Shown piece by piece: positions 22,779-35,344 of a stretch of DNA of 64,000 bases (within the stretch, counting starts at the first letter, position 1; each line of letters starts with the position of its first letter). The notes under the pieces are model-generated. The model worked only from the letters and a program-made list of their open reading frames with translations. It made no database searches and was not told where the DNA came from. The stretch spans positions 26,349,501 through 26,413,500 of the forward strand of contig CM038043.1 in NCBI GenBank assembly GCA_021397845.1, in the 5' to 3' direction. The position numbers were made by a program, and so were the translations under genes. Source of the DNA: Areca catechu (lineage: Eukaryota > Streptophyta > Magnoliopsida > Arecales > Arecaceae).

Positions 22779-23981
22779 ATGGTTGATAGTGGGAGCTGTA
22801 TCAGCGCCATCTCTTTAAGTACTGTCAAAGCCCTAGGATTGATACCAGTTCCTCACCCCAACCCTTATAAGGTCTCATGGATAGATTCGACTTCCATACC
22901 TATCAAGTTTAGATGCCAAGTTTTGATCAAATTGCAATCATATAAGGAAGAGATTTGGTGTGATGTCCTTCCCATGGGAGTCAGTAGCATTATCCTAGGT
23001 CAACCCTGGCTTTACGATCATGACGCCACCCTTTATGGTCGGACCAATACTTGTGCCTTTAGTCACCATGGGAAGAAATTTGTAATCAAACCAATTCAGC
23101 CTAAGGACCAGGTTAAAAGAGAATCAAGTAGCCTTAAGGAAAAGAAGCCTGGAGTCACCCTGATCAAGTCTAACGAGTTAGAGAAAGAGGTAACTGAGGA
23201 AGAACCCTTTAACGAATTTCAAGGAGAAAAGGTTGAACATTCTGAGAATTTAAATGAGAAAACCCCTGAGCCCATTGAAGTCTTTAAGTATGAAAAGGTT
23301 GAACCCATTGATAATCTAGAGAAAGAAACTCCGGAGCCCATCAAAGAATCCAAAGAAAACATCTATGAGCCAAGTTTAGTAGAGGAGTATGGTGAAGATG
23401 GGCCCAAGGTTAAAATCATTGAGGAATCAAAGGAAAAAGATCCTGAACCCACTAAAGAATTTGAAGAAGAAATGACCGAGCCAGTATCACATTTAGTAAA
23501 TGAACTTGAGGGTTCACCAGTCTTGTCCACAGAAGGAGTTCAGGAACAAACCCTTAATGAACTGACCCAAAAAGAACATCCTCAAGAGATAGTTGAAGCT
23601 TTGAAAGGATTTGAGGATGTACTTCTCGATGAGTTACCTGATCAACTTCCACCTCTGAGAGACATCCATCATACTATAGACTTGGTCCCAGGATCCTCTT
23701 TAACAGACCTTCCTCACTATGCAATTAACCCTAGCAAGCCCCAAGATCTACCAGAACAAGTGGACCATATGACACCTATAGAACAATGTCCAAATTTTAA
23801 GGTCATCCTGAATAACCAAGGTCTATTTCATGTTTCCCATAAGCCACCCCAAGACTCCAATTCTTATTTTCTTCCCTTCCCTGAGCCTTCTCACATTTCT
23901 AGAGCCATGGGGTTACATTTTGCTGAGATTTCTAGGTTGCATGAATCCCTAGAGCCCATCCCATTTGCTACCTACTTCTGA
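22779..23981 (+). CDS. fused chromovirus ORF: protease, acidic linker, RT tip, integrase tail
   Basis: A 400-residue open frame without a stop. Residues 1-95 are a gypsy retropepsin: VDSGSCISAIS with the catalytic DSG at residues 3-5, then IILGQPWLYDHDATLYGRTN. Residues about 105-275 are Glu/Lys/Pro-rich with repeated PEP(I/T) phrases. Residues about 280-340 are the start of RT (EALKGFEDVLLDELPDQLPP and LPHYAINPSKPQDLPEQV). The frame then passes straight into what looks like the integrase C-terminal region (PSHISRAMGLHFAEISRLHE) and stops. The whole RT core, RNase H and integrase core are missing, so the join is an in-frame deletion of roughly 2 kb or more. The start at 22779 is the first ATG after the gag stop. 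In the intact family this would be an internal part of a polyprotein. Protease could still be functional on sequence grounds, but expression is unknown. Confidence 0.8.
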   Translation: MVDSGSCISAISLSTVKALGLIPVPHPNPYKVSWIDSTSIPIKFRCQVLIKLQSYKEEIWCDVLPMGVSSIILGQPWLYDHDATLYGRTNTCAFSHHGKKFVIKPIQPKDQVKRESSSLKEKKPGVTLIKSNELEKEVTEEEPFNEFQGEKVEHSENLNEKTPEPIEVFKYEKVEPIDNLEKETPEPIKESKENIYEPSLVEEYGEDGPKVKIIEESKEKDPEPTKEFEEEMTEPVSHLVNELEGSPVLSTEGVQEQTLNELTQKEHPQEIVEALKGFEDVLLDELPDQLPPLRDIHHTIDLVPGSSLTDLPHYAINPSKPQDLPEQVDHMTPIEQCPNFKVILNNQGLFHVSHKPPQDSNSYFLPFPEPSHISRAMGLHFAEISRLHESLEPIPFATYF

Positions 23982-24194
23982 TATACCTTATGGCATTTGC
24001 TAGGGATCCATGGTAATTTTTCTTGTGCATACCAGACGAGGGTCAAACCTAGAGGTTAGTAGTCTGTTAGGTTTAGACCCTAGGAGCCCAATAAAATTTC
24101 TCTCAATAGGAATGCATAGTTGAGTCTGCATTTTGCATCATGTTAGAATTATGCATTAAGTATAAATTTTAAAATAATTTGGCTGATTCCCGGA

Positions 24195-24690
24195 AGAGAA
24201 CCAAAGAGTTTGAACAAGGGATTCTATAATGGTTAGGCTTAGGCCTGAATGGTTAAGAAACTTCATGCTCGTGGAGCTGGCCCCTTTAGAGTGATAAGGA
24301 GAGTTAGCCCTAATGCCTATGTGCTTGAGCTACCCCCGAATTATAGCATTAGCTCGACTTTCAATATCCTGAACTTAGTTGAGTATAGGGAACCAGCAAA
24401 CATACCTAGTGAGCCATTTGGGCCTAACCTTTCATATGAGAGCGAACCCAACCCAGAGTGTCCACTTCCAATTTTACCTGAGAGAGGAGAGCGGATCGAG
24501 CGTGTCCTAGATGATCAAGCTATGACCACCCGGGGCAAAGGCTTTCAGAGTTACTTGGTCTGATTGCAAGGCCGACCGCAGTTTGATGATTCATAGGATA
24601 CCGAGAGGACTTGCAGCACCTCGACCCCGACCTTCAGAAAAAATATCAAAGCCAAATCAACCATTACTCGATAGGGTCGAATTCCTCCCA
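24195..24690 (+). pseudogene. integrase C-terminus and chromodomain-like end
   Basis: The open stretch 24249-24563 reads KKLHARGAGPFRVIRRVSPN then AYVLELPPNYSISSTFNILN, the GPF/Y-type integrase tail. It continues to ERVLDDQAMTTRGKGFQSYL. In a shifted frame (24564-24650) the phrases GRPQFDDS and LDPDLQKKYQSQ complete a chromodomain-like module that in chromoviruses follows integrase. A small deletion upstream (around 24235-24255) removes several residues between a readable MVRLRPE and KKLHARG. The module marks the element as a chromovirus. Confidence 0.8.
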
Positions 24691-24702
24691 TCCCAAGAGA
24701 AT

Positions 24703-25960
24703 TGGTGTGGGCACCAGACCTCTAATTAGGGTTTCAATTTTTGGATCCTGTAATAAGGCTTTGAGCCTATGCATTATAATTTTTAGTCATAAAGTTAGTC
24801 TCAATTATTTTTATTTAGTCCTGTACATTGACCAATTGGGTCAAGTTGTATCTTGTATTGAGTCCAATCCTGTAATGATTCTAGTCCGAGTATGTTTGAA
24901 GATTGGGCCCAAGTCGGAGTGGTCTTCGAGTCTAGTCCAATTTGTAATGGGTCAAGCCATCTCCCAAGCCATGAAGGATGCCACTTGGTGCCACCTCATC
25001 TATCCCATGTGGCACCACATCACCTTGACATGTGGATGGCCAAGGCAAGAAGAGAATGCTAGAATTTATGGGTGCCATTCCTTGATTCTTTCCTCCCTTC
25101 CCTCCCCCTATCAAGCTTCTTTCCAAAGGAGCTATGGGTAGCCAAGGAAGGTCAATGGGCAATGAAGGCATGATCCATGTTTCAAGCCCCATATCAAGAC
25201 TTCTTCCCAAAGTGCTTGGTTGCTTATGGAAGAAAATTATTGACCCTCAAATCAAGAAGACAACTCCCTTGTTTCAAGCCCCATATCAAGCCATCTTCCT
25301 AAAGTGCTTGGTCAGCTATGGAAGAAAATCATTGACCCTCAAATCAAGGAGACAACTCCCATCTTTCAAGCACCAAATCAAGCCACAAAACCTTGGAAGA
25401 AGAAATTTGAATTTGGGCACCCTCTTCATGAAGCTTTGTATTTTTGAAATTTGAATGGATTTTAAGGTGCCTATATAAAGGGCCTTACCCCTCCCTTGTA
25501 AAGTTTAAATGATGATGAATATGATTTTTTGAAAAGAGTGTTCTTGGTTCTACCTCTGGGCATGAGGCCCGTCTTTCCTTCACCTATAGGTGTCGAGGGG
25601 TGTGAGACCCCACTTCCTTCGCTTTCGAGATCGAGGGGCGTGAGGCCCTAGTTATCTTCTTCCATTGCTGAGTCCCCTCCATGATCTTGGAGCTTCTCCT
25701 TCACGGCCCCAGGTAGCGATTTGGTGGGATGCCCTAGGCTCCTCATGTAGTGAGATGGGTGGAATGCCTTAGACTACATGTAGTGGGGTGGGTGAGATGC
25801 CTTAGAGGTGCGATGTCTCTCCATGAAGGTAAGTCCCAAGTTCAAAGAGCATCCATCTTTCTTGCCCCTATATATTTTTTTCTGCCTTTTTGACCCTAAT
25901 CACAGGAGACTTCTCAGCTCTCCAACGATCCTCCTAGCCCCCTCCCTTTGTCCCACATCA
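24703..25960 (+). repeat. right LTR of chromovirus derivative
   Basis: 1258 bp, TGGTGTGGGCACC ... TCCCACATCA, with the TATA box at 25472-25479. Confidence 0.92.
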
Positions 25961-25965
25961 TTTAT

Positions 25966-26942
25966 CCTATTTTGTCATATTGTGCTTAAATTTAATTTTT
26001 TTTCCTACTTTTGGGGTTATAATAACAAGAGAAATAAATATATATATCAAGAGCTACCTTCTACATTCATATTCTTATACTTGTCATGTCTTGGACTTAA
26101 GGTAAATCACATAGTTTTGATAAACAATTGATTGAACAGTTTGGATAATTTTCAAAATACTAAGGGAATAAAATAGTAATAGACAAATAAAAAAGTTATG
26201 TTAGAATAAAATCAATTTTTAGATAATTCTAACCCTCCTATTCATATCAAAGAACAATTTACTTCTTGGATGTGTATGGGTATTGACCAATACAAAGTTC
26301 CCTTTATTAGTCAAGAAAAAAGAGAGAGAATTAGGTAGGTTTTTAACATTATTCCACCTTGTTACCAGACCTCTTTAATTAAGTAAGCATTAAGTCTCAC
26401 ATTAAAAAATGAAAATATGAAAAAACTCAATTATACAGCCAATTTTGATTGGTAGCCTTTCTGACTTGAGCCAGTAAGCTCAGGGGGGTTCTATACCTAG
26501 TGTCCTAAGGCCAATTAGTCTAGGAGATATTAATTAAAAACTTGTTACAAGGATCAAATATAAAGCTTAAGAGGTCAAGGCATTATACATTATGTATTAA
26601 AATAAAAAAAATATACTTGCATCAAAATAATACCTCGCCACTTTTTAGAAGTAGAAGATTTAGAGATAATAATAGAAATTGGTTAAGAGTTATATTAGAA
26701 AAATGATGAGTTTATACTTAACTAATTTACTAGATGCGATTAATATCCCAATGACATGTTTATTAACTATCTAATAGAATGCCTTCTATTTATAAAAAAG
26801 GATATTAGAAAAACTTTTAAGTCCAAGCAAATTTGTGTACAACATTGATAGTTTTTGGTAGCTCCCTCAATAATTAAGCCGAGCAACTCACCAACTATCT
26901 TTTATTCTTACTCAAGGATGACTAAGACTCAAGTTAGGGGTG
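25966..26942 (+). other. 3' internal region of Athila-like element, ending in purine tract
   Basis: AT-rich with no ORF of note. It continues the untranslated sequence cut at 20057. The last 30 bases (TACTCAAGGATGACTAAGAC then AAGTTAGGGGTG) match the layout before the right LTR at 14819 and form the polypurine tract for the LTR that starts at 26943. Confidence 0.55.
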
Positions 26943-28844
26943 TGATAAGTATACTAAATAGGACTTAGAAGTACTAAACTACCTGATAATTGGTTCAATC
27001 TATATAGAATTTGATGCTTTTTATCCTATTTTATAGATAATTAAGAGATTGAGTCCAAAAGATCAAGAAAAAATAGATTTAGCTCAAATCCAAGTCTACC
27101 AGAACAACCAACTTGAGGGTCAGACTGAAAAAAAAAGACATCGATGGGCTAAGAAGCATGCACTTAAAGATCAATGGACACAAATTTTAGATGCTCCCTA
27201 ACATGAATCTAGGTGTGAACATAACTTAAAAATTAAGATTCTAGATTACAAAAGCACCTTTCACATGGATCCAAGTACGAGTGCAACTTAAATATCAACA
27301 AAGGAGAACCAAGCACTCCATCCAAGGGTCCTCATTCATGCCGCCCATAAGAAGCACCAAACCCTAGATGTCCTAGGGGTTTCTCCCATCAAAAGGCTAT
27401 TGTCCCATCCCTTTTTGGTTAGTCTTATATTGAATAAACACAAAACCCTCTCTTCTCACAAATAATATAAAACAACCTTGTTTCCCCCTCTCCTGGAATC
27501 ATCTCTTCTCATGCCTTAGCACTTGTAGGAGTCTTGATCTATCCAAAATCCTTTCTCCATGCTTCCTTGGTTTTCAAGCCCCTTGTTTGTTCTCATTTTC
27601 TTCCACACTTTCAATACATGAGAAGAAGAGTGAACTAGGGAGAGGTCAGCCCAAATCTAGAGGAAGGAGAGAAAGCCAGAGGGAAGAAGAATTCTACAAG
27701 GTTATATGAGATTGAGTTATTATTTTAGGAGTCTTTTCTTCTTATTTTTAATTTTTGTCTTAAATCTAACTCCAAGATCTATTAATGGCTTAGGAGTTAG
27801 TAGTTATTTTATTAGCAATATAAATTTTTTAGTAATAAATTAGTATTTTATCAGTCATTAGGTTTCTTTAGCTCTCAATTAAATTTCAGTAACTCTTTAA
27901 TTTTAGCATTTAGGATAGTTTGATTCCTTTGCTCTTTATTCTTTTATTTTATTTCTACAATACTTTAAATTTTTGTAATGTTAAATTCTAAAAATTAACA
28001 TAATCTTTATTTTATGTTTCTCAATTGATCTTATAGCTTCGAATCAAATCATATCTTGCTAAGCAATCCCCCTAAGGTTTGTAATGAAGCTGGACCATGA
28101 TTAGAAGCTTTTTTTTTAGATTTCTTTTTATATTTTAATGTTTAGAGTCCTTTCTTCAAAACCTCTTGCCAAAAGACTTGGTAAACTATAGTTGAATTTT
28201 GATCCTTTTATAGTTCATGATTGATTTAGTGCGAAAAGGGGTAATAGGTAGAAGACTCACGAGTTTTATAAATCCTTTTCTCATCTTTGTTATCGAAAAG
28301 CTTGATGAGTTATAGTTGCATTTGAGCCCCTTCATAGTCCTACTTAGATAACACAAGAGAAGCTATTGAAGGGAGATCAAAGTCTTTAATCCTTTCTTGC
28401 TATTAAGTAACAACTTTGATAGGTCCCTTCAGGACCTATGCTTGGAGTCAACAAAAGAAAGGAGTCTCTTGATTAGGATAAAGTGAAATGCTTGATGGAT
28501 CATAGTTGAGTTAAGTCTCTTCATGGTCCATGCTTGTTCATGCTTTGCATCTTAATTAAAAGACTTAAAGGACATCATAAGAGAAACTATAGGAAAGGCT
28601 CTCTCAATCATTGGTCTAATGGATTCAATAGTCCTAAATCTTTTAAATTATTTATTTTTATAATTATTTATTTTACTACTTCAATAGTAATTAAACAAAC
28701 AATCTTTCTTCCTCTTCTTTAAAGCTTGCCTGAGCAAGAGTTTGAACAAAATTCATATATATAATTCCTTATAGGTCTACTTGTACTCGCTAGACATGCT
28801 ACCTTGTAAACTGTGCACTTGCAATTACAATTTAACACACATCA
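26943..28844 (+). repeat. 3' LTR of Athila-like element
   Basis: 1902 bp, TGATAAGTATAC ... TTAACACACATCA, preceded by a purine tract. Its termini match the LTRs at 11893 and 14819. Its U5 part (about 28160-28530) holds four imperfect sub-repeats of roughly 100-130 bp, each with a GAGTTATAGTTG..CTTCATAGTCC type phrase. The 5' LTR partner is not in the window, so no duplication can be checked. It plausibly closes the element whose gag and pol lie at 3241-11345. Confidence 0.7.
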
Positions 28845-29173
28845 CTGTGCCACGAGCTATGGTGCCATGGACGGTGCCAAAAGAAGAGGTTGCATTGCGG
28901 GAGTGGTGTGGGGGTAGCTTGAATAGCTTGAATAGTTGCTGTCAAGTTCAGAACTTATTGGAGGAGCAGGTTGAACTGCTCCACACTAATCGCTATTGGC
29001 TATAAAGTTAGGGAGGCTCCTGCTGGTGGTGATGAAGCTAGGTTCTTAGCTTAACTCTTTGTGACCGAGAGGTGGCAGTTTTAGTGGGGTGGGATAAAAC
29101 CTTCGTAGGTAGCATTATCGACCTACCCTTGGTTTGTGCTCCTTAAAATTATTATCAGGCACTTCCTCTAATT
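28845..29173. other. unassigned
   Basis: About 330 bp between two LTRs with a short open stretch (ends at 29005). I see no recognisable domain or repeat. Confidence 0.3.
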
Positions 29174-30324
29174 TGTTGGTGCCAAAATCTGTCGGGTGTT
29201 AGAGATGCTAGTGTTGGTAGTTAGAGAAGACCTCCAGGAGGTAGGGACCTACAAAAAGTCCTAGCCAGAAGGTTCTGTAGCAAGGACCCTTCGACACCCA
29301 AGTCAAATTTCAGCCCAACAATATGAGGAAAGCAAGGTGGAGTTTTTTCTACATACCTTAGGGGATACTAAGAAGCCCCATTTATAGGCAAGAGACAAGG
29401 GTATTTCTAGGATGACAAAATCTTAGTGGGTTTAGGAAGATATGACATGGCTAGAGATCCTATCATAGAGGCCATCAATGGATCTTCCTGTCCATACAGA
29501 ATATTTATTCTCCATTAATGAAAACTTTGTCTTTTGTATAAAATTAGCCATGTTTCTTAATGATGATGTCAGCCACTATATGGACATAGTCATGCTCATT
29601 TAATTATGAAGATATGGTAGTGATTAGCAATCATGAGATGTGATGTGACCTTCTGGTCATGCAATTTGGGGTATGGAGATAAGCATTGTCAAGCCAGTCT
29701 TTGGATGATCTAAGAGAGTATTTCCTGAGCATTTACTCACCATCTGGCATGATGATCTGGGATCGATCCAAGCACCTCTATTGAAGCTGAGGAATGATCG
29801 GTTCGAGGGATGTAAGGTATGATCCTACTTCACTCGAAGGATAGCAGGTCTTAGCCACCAGAGCTGGGGGTTTGGCTGGTGTTAAGATTCAAACATTGTA
29901 GATCACTAAGCCAAGGCTTGGTGAGCCAAAAGATGCTTGACAATTATACCAGTCGGTAAGTGCGTGCTGATAGCTTTCAAAGAATTGGCTAATGAGGAAG
30001 CATCAATCACTACTAAGACTTGCTCAGATAATAGTAATTAGCAACTGGCAATCAATTGGAACCAGTCAGTTAGGAAAAGTGCCAGCTTCGCCAATGAGGG
30101 GTTGATCAAGTAGTAGGACCAACCATGTGACAAGCATATGGTGGGATATCTAGAAATATTGGAGCACAGGGAAAATCACTAGCCGATTGAGGGTCAAATC
30201 CAGTAGATGATTAGCAAACATGTAGACCCAATCTAATAAATGGTTAGTGGATATGTAGCAAGACTGATCAACCAGGCTTATAAACTTGGCCACATATCCT
30301 TGGCCCAGGTAAGGTTCCTTGCAA
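29174..30324 (-). repeat. Tat-like LTR sequence, probable minus orientation
   Basis: The segment begins TGTTGGTGCCAAAATCTGTC and shares this start and several following phrases with 38118 onward. CCTATAAATGGGG, a fair TATA box, reads on the minus strand near 29380, so the LTR probably runs leftward. The right border is uncertain: GCAACA at about 30326 is a possible end, but no target duplication is visible (TAATT before, GTATG after). Confidence 0.45.
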
Positions 30325-32100
30325 CAGTATGGATATATTATTCATCAAGAATGAGACGAGCAAAGTAACTATTAAGTACAAGAATAGATGTGGGTGGAAG
30401 CTTCATGCCTCTAATAGTACTAGAGAAATGTTTTTTTTCAAATCAAGATGTTTAATGAAGCTTTGAACAAGAAATATATAAAGAACTTAAGATCTGATTC
30501 TGATTGGAAAGTCAAAGAATTTAAGGATTATGTTAGGAGGGAATACCAAGTAGATGTGAGTAAGCATATGATCTATAGAGCAAAGAAGTAAGCTATTGAT
30601 GATATATATATAGAGACCAATAATTTGAAGCAATATACTAGAGTTTGGGATTATACCGAGATATTGAAGAAGCATAACCCATATAGTTGAATGAAGGTGG
30701 CTATGGAGAGGCCCGAAAGGTTATTGCATCATAGATTTCAAAGGATGTTTATATGCCTTGATACACAAAAGCAAGGATTCCTACAGGTTGTAGACCTTTT
30801 ATAGATTTGGATGCATATTTCATTAAGAATGAATTTGGTAGGCAAATTCTTAGTGTAGTGGGCAAGGATGGGAATAACAATTTCTTCCCTTTTGCATATG
30901 TAGTTGTTAAAGGTGAGACAAGAATCTTATGGAAGTACTTTCTAAATTGTTTGTTGGAGTATATTGGCCTATTAGAGTAGTATGGATAGGTTTTCATGTC
31001 TGATAAATAGAAGGTATACACTACAAATTTATAATTCTGTATGGAGTTCATGTAATAGTTGCTTGTTAAACGTATTTTGTTGTTGTATTACAGGGTTTGA
31101 TAGAGGCTTTTGACAATGTGGTTCCATCTATGGAGCAAAGGATCTGCATGTAGCATATGTATGCTAACTTCAGGTATAGAGACCACAAAGGCAAGGCTTT
31201 GAAAGATGATCTATGGATGGCAGCATATATATATATATAGTTCGACCATACTATATCTATGAATGAGCTAAAAATGAGATCAAAGTCTACTTATGACTAT
31301 GTAGTTGGCATCAAGAAGGATATATAGGCAAGACACACATTCAACCCAAGGTGCAAGGTTGATTTGATAGTTAACAATCTTTATGAGTCATTTAATTACT
31401 ATATATTGGAGGTAAGAGATAAACCAATATTGACATTGATAGAGTATATTAGAACATCACTTATGCAAAGGTTTCAAGTGAAGAGAGATGGATATAGGAG
31501 CATTTCATGGGAAATAATATCAAATGCATGTAAGATACTTGAAGAGGATAAAGCAAAATCAAATATGTATTTACCTACATATACTGGAAATCTAGTATGT
31601 CAAGTTAGTTGTTCAAATAAGATATTTTGTGTTGACCTAGATAAATAGTCTTGTGGGTGTAACAAATAGGAACTCACAAGAGTTCCTTGTAAACATGCAA
31701 TTATTTTGATTTATGCCTCAAAAAACAATCCTGATATGTATATCAGCCATTATTATAAAAGAGGCATATTTAAAGGCTTGAGCCTATGATAATCCTGTTC
31801 CTAATAGGAACAATGGATAAAAACTACTTTTGGACCTCTTGATCCTCCAACTATGAAGAAGCAACCTGGAAGATCTAAAAAAAGTAGGTAGAGAGATCCT
31901 GAAGAGGAAAAAAGATAGGCTATAGTGAGAGTTAGATACCATTCAATGAGGTGCTCTAATTATTCCAATCCAAGCACAACTACATGACATGTAAGAAGCC
32001 AAGAAGACTAGACCTAAAAATTTGAAAGAACAAGAAGAAAAAAGACAGGAATGTAGATGTGAGTTAAAAAAACTATTATTGATTCTGGCCCCACATATAT
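30325..32100 (+). pseudogene. Mutator-like (MULE) transposase, decayed
   Basis: A MuDR-type transposase with many stops and shifts. In order: an N-terminal DNA-binding region (KYKNRCGWKLHAS, then DSDWKVKEFKDYVRREYQVD and SKHMIYRAKK); the start of the DDE core (PFIDLDAYFIKNEFG); FDNVVPSMEQRICM and GKALKDDLWMAAY; the open stretch 31364-31648 (IVNNLYESFNYYILEVRDKP and YLPTYTGNLVCQVSC); a SWIM zinc finger around 31650-31700 (CGCNK...PCKH); and a basic tail ending in a worn zinc knuckle near 31950-31990. An 80-bp intron interrupts it. The order and spacing match plant MULE transposases. I could not find terminal inverted repeats, so the ends of the transposon are unknown. Confidence 0.88.
31014..31093 (+). 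other. intron in MULE transposase
   Basis: GTATACAC ... TATTACAG, 80 bp, lying between readable ...SDK*K and GLIEAFDNVV... in the same reading frame, as expected for a spliced transposase gene. Confidence 0.75.
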
Positions 32101-32880
32101 ATTTTATATGTAATAGCTAAAATACTATAATGTGCCTAGTTATGGATGAAAGTATTAGTAATTCTGGCCATACATATATTAAAAATGGTACTAGATTTGG
32201 TATTGTATACAAGCGAGACCTAATCATATATTAATTTATGTTAGTTATTTTACAATAACTAATAAGTTTACCTTTTTATGTAAGAACCTGTGAGAGAAAT
32301 GAGACATAAGTATTGGACCAAAAGGGGTGGTTAGATTAGGGGTGGCACTGCAACTAGTAGAGGCATCAATCCAAGTCAAGGCAGCAATTTATCAAATCAA
32401 GAAAGCCATGCACATGTTTATCAAACAAGACAATGAAATATTAGACATGGCCAAGGATTTTGAATGTTTGTTATTGTTATATATTGTTGTGATGTGATAT
32501 TTTGGTGTTATGATGTAAATTTTAGTTTATGATACGTTCATGAATGTGATCCATCGATACACTTATGGTTATAACATTCATTTTTTTTGAAACTGATGGA
32601 ATATTGTGAGTGTAACATTTTAGTTTAGAAATTGAATGTGATACAGTGTTTAATGTGATACATTGAATGTTAATGTGAATGCCATGCAATGCTTAATGTG
32701 AATGTCAATTTGATATAGGGGCTGATGTGAATATAATATAGTGATTGTGGACATGAAAATATTTTAATAGGGATTGATTGTTATGGAGCTAATTGTTTCA
32801 CATGAAAATATTTGATATAAGGGATGATTATTTCATAAGGCCCAAGTTTCATTACCTAAAATTTTTTTTTGCTTTTAGTA
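32101..32880 (+). other. 3' part of MULE locus, non-coding
   Basis: Possible short last exon near 32290-32450 (Gly/Ser/Asn-rich in one frame, ending at a stop) after an intron-like gap, then AT-rich sequence with repeated AATGTGAAT phrases around 32600-32720. No other gene. Confidence 0.3.
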
Positions 32881-35344
32881 GAAGTTGAAAGAATTATGCC
32901 CTAAAGGCCAATCGAAATGTTGTATTTCGATGGGATTTTCTTTTGTATCCCAAACCAGTGTATTGACATTATCAATTAATAAAGGTATTTTATTTTCATC
33001 ATACGCTGTGTTTTATTAATTTTATTAAGATATGATGAACCCCATAGATTAGGGCTATGGTTCTAGGGTTATGATGAGATCATACCAGTGAGACCTAAAG
33101 CCTTAAAATCCTAATCTAGAATATTCCTGGTCGATGGGATATTGAGTAGGGGATCAGTATTTCCGGTAAGACCAGCACGTCCTATGTATGCTTGGTGAAG
33201 AGGGTGACCAATCTCACAGTCACTTGTGTTTGACACTAATACTAGGATGTGGATGCTCATTAGAGAATGAGTTCACTGAATGGATCCAGCTTGAGAACAT
33301 CTAATGGAACCTTATCTATTTGTCAATAGATAGTTCTCATAATGGGAGTAGTGCATGTGGTCCTTTGACCTGAGACTACCATGGTACCTTGTATGCATGA
33401 ATCCATACTTTGGTTCACACTCAATCATGACACTGAGTCATGCATGGGGTGATACTGGGTATGGTGGATTGCATATGGAGGTTGTGAGTAGGTCAAAAAG
33501 GAATCGATCAACCCTAGTAAGAGGGAAGCGCATCCAGATGATTTCAATCAAATGAAGATTCAAAAAATCTTTGATCAAAGTATGAACATTAGAAATAGTT
33601 TCTAATGGTTTATTAATGAATCATCATTATCATATTGAGCAAGGAATGAATATGAAATTGGATTTGACAAGTATCCATATCCATAGTCATATTCAGGGTG
33701 CAAGTAGATCGAAGGATTGAATTGCCCGGTAACTCACCACTGAAGGATATTTTGGTAAATCCACCAAAATTTCTCATCTTCCGGGTAGGCATGACACATT
33801 GCTAGACGTCAATCTTGTCTTGTAGGTTTTCATGAACAAATTTATTTAGTTTCATGAGTCAATTCGATGTGTGATTCGAATTGGACAATTAGGTGAGCCA
33901 ATTTGACCTAATTAGGTCAATCGGGTTCGATCGGATCGAATCAGCTCAAACCTAAACCTACTGCTGGCTAGATGTGGAACCCAATGGGTCACACACAATA
34001 GAGACTTGGCCAAGAAAGTCATTCATGATTTAATTAGGGTCATAGGATCCTAATTGGTTAGCCGGATTACATACTAGCATATGTAGGATAACCAAATTCC
34101 TAACACAATTGGATTGGATCCGGTTGCTTGCTAATTGGGCTAACCTAATTATTGGAAACCTAAATTAGGTTGAGTCCTAAGTGAGGCTAGCCTAATTAGA
34201 GCTAAATATGATTTTAATTTGGATTTAAGGGCATTTTAGACGCCATACATGAAGAGTCCCAATGGCATGGGACTCTTGGTACCTAAATGATATCTTAACT
34301 TCAAAAGGGCACAGAATGAGCTATAGATCTCTGATTTGAATATAATTTATATGGTCAGAAAGGAAATTTTATGTTCTCTCCAATGACACCCATATTGCCT
34401 ATATTTTGACTGGTCAACATTCTTTGAAATTTGCGTGGAAGAAGGATGGTGCGCAGTGTATGAAGAGTCGCAACTCTTCATGTGGCGAGCGGTTCTGATG
34501 GAGAGTCCTTCTGCTATCAGGACTCTTCATAATCTCCAATGTTTGGAGATTAAAGAGGTGCCTCTTGGCTTCCTAGGGACCGGTAATTGACATGTGGCAA
34601 GTGAGAATTCGTCTAGATAAAAGAAGGGATGTGAATAAGGCCTTCGGTGCATGAATGGGCTTATTAGATATGATTTTTCAAGCCAGATAACTTCTATTCG
34701 ATCTTAGAAAATCATATCTGATAAGTTGATGGGAGGACATATCACACGCCCCTCTTATATCTATAAATAGGAGGCGGTGAAATGAGTCTGATAAATATAA
34801 GAATTCCACCGAAGTATTACTCTGAGTGTGTCTCTCTCCCTCCTTCTTTCTTTAAGACAAGACTTGTCTTATTAAGACAAGGTCTTTTCTAATAGGATAA
34901 GGCTTTGTTTTAGGACATAATCCTAAGGGATCCTAGAGGAGGGTTGTCCTAAAACCAAGAGTGGTTTAGGAGAGTGTCTTTAGTGCCCTACAGTAGGACA
35001 AGGTATCCTATAGTGATCAGTAGACCAAAGGCTGCCGAAAGAGTTCCACTTCTCCAAGCAACTTGAAGAAGGAGTTTTTCCTTGGTCCGAGTTTCGTGTA
35101 GATCACCGTTGGAGGGTGAACGTTTGGGTGCCTGGTGGAGAAGAATGCTGAATCAGGGTTTTCTTCATCGGATTGGATACTAGCGGTTTAGGTTGGTGCC
35201 TAAACTCTAGTTTATATTATATATGCATGTTTGTATGTTTTAATTCCTAGTAAGGAGGTCTTGGGTTAAGGGTTTGGTGGTGGTTTCATAATAAATTTTT
35301 GAAATCCATGCTTCCACCCTGGTCACCAAAACCCTTACAGAAGT
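32881..35344 (+). mobile_element. copia-type solo LTR, 2.45 kb
   Basis: The unit 32886-35339 starts TGAAAGAATTATGCCC and ends AAAACCCTTACA, flanked by a perfect GAAGT duplication (32881-32885, 35340-35344). It is homologous to the partial LTR at 1-945 (minus strand) and similar in layout to the solo LTR at 16552. A possible promoter lies near 34760-34800 (CTATAAATAGGAGGCGG), followed by a TCTCTCCCTCC-rich leader. The 66-codon open stretch at 33355 is not supported as a gene. Confidence 0.92.

Larger units (their letters stand above)
20058..25965 (+). mobile_element. chromovirus-type gypsy deletion derivative
   Basis: A 5.9 kb element (20063-25960) with two LTRs of about 1.26 kb, flanked by a perfect TTTAT duplication (20058-20062, 25961-25965). 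The LTRs start TGGTGTGGGCAC and end GCATCA or ACATCA and are nearly identical by eye, so the insertion is fairly young compared with its surroundings. Inside are a primer-binding site, a leader, the tip of gag, protease, an acidic linker, the first part of RT, the integrase tail and a chromodomain-like end. Most of gag and nearly all of RT, RNase H and integrase are deleted. It could move only with proteins from another copy. Confidence 0.92.

Noticed and set aside
16552..35339. The solo LTRs at 16552 and 32886 as the two ends of one element
   Set aside because: Each has its own distinct 5-bp duplication (ATTAA and GAAGT) and their sequences are only distantly alike.
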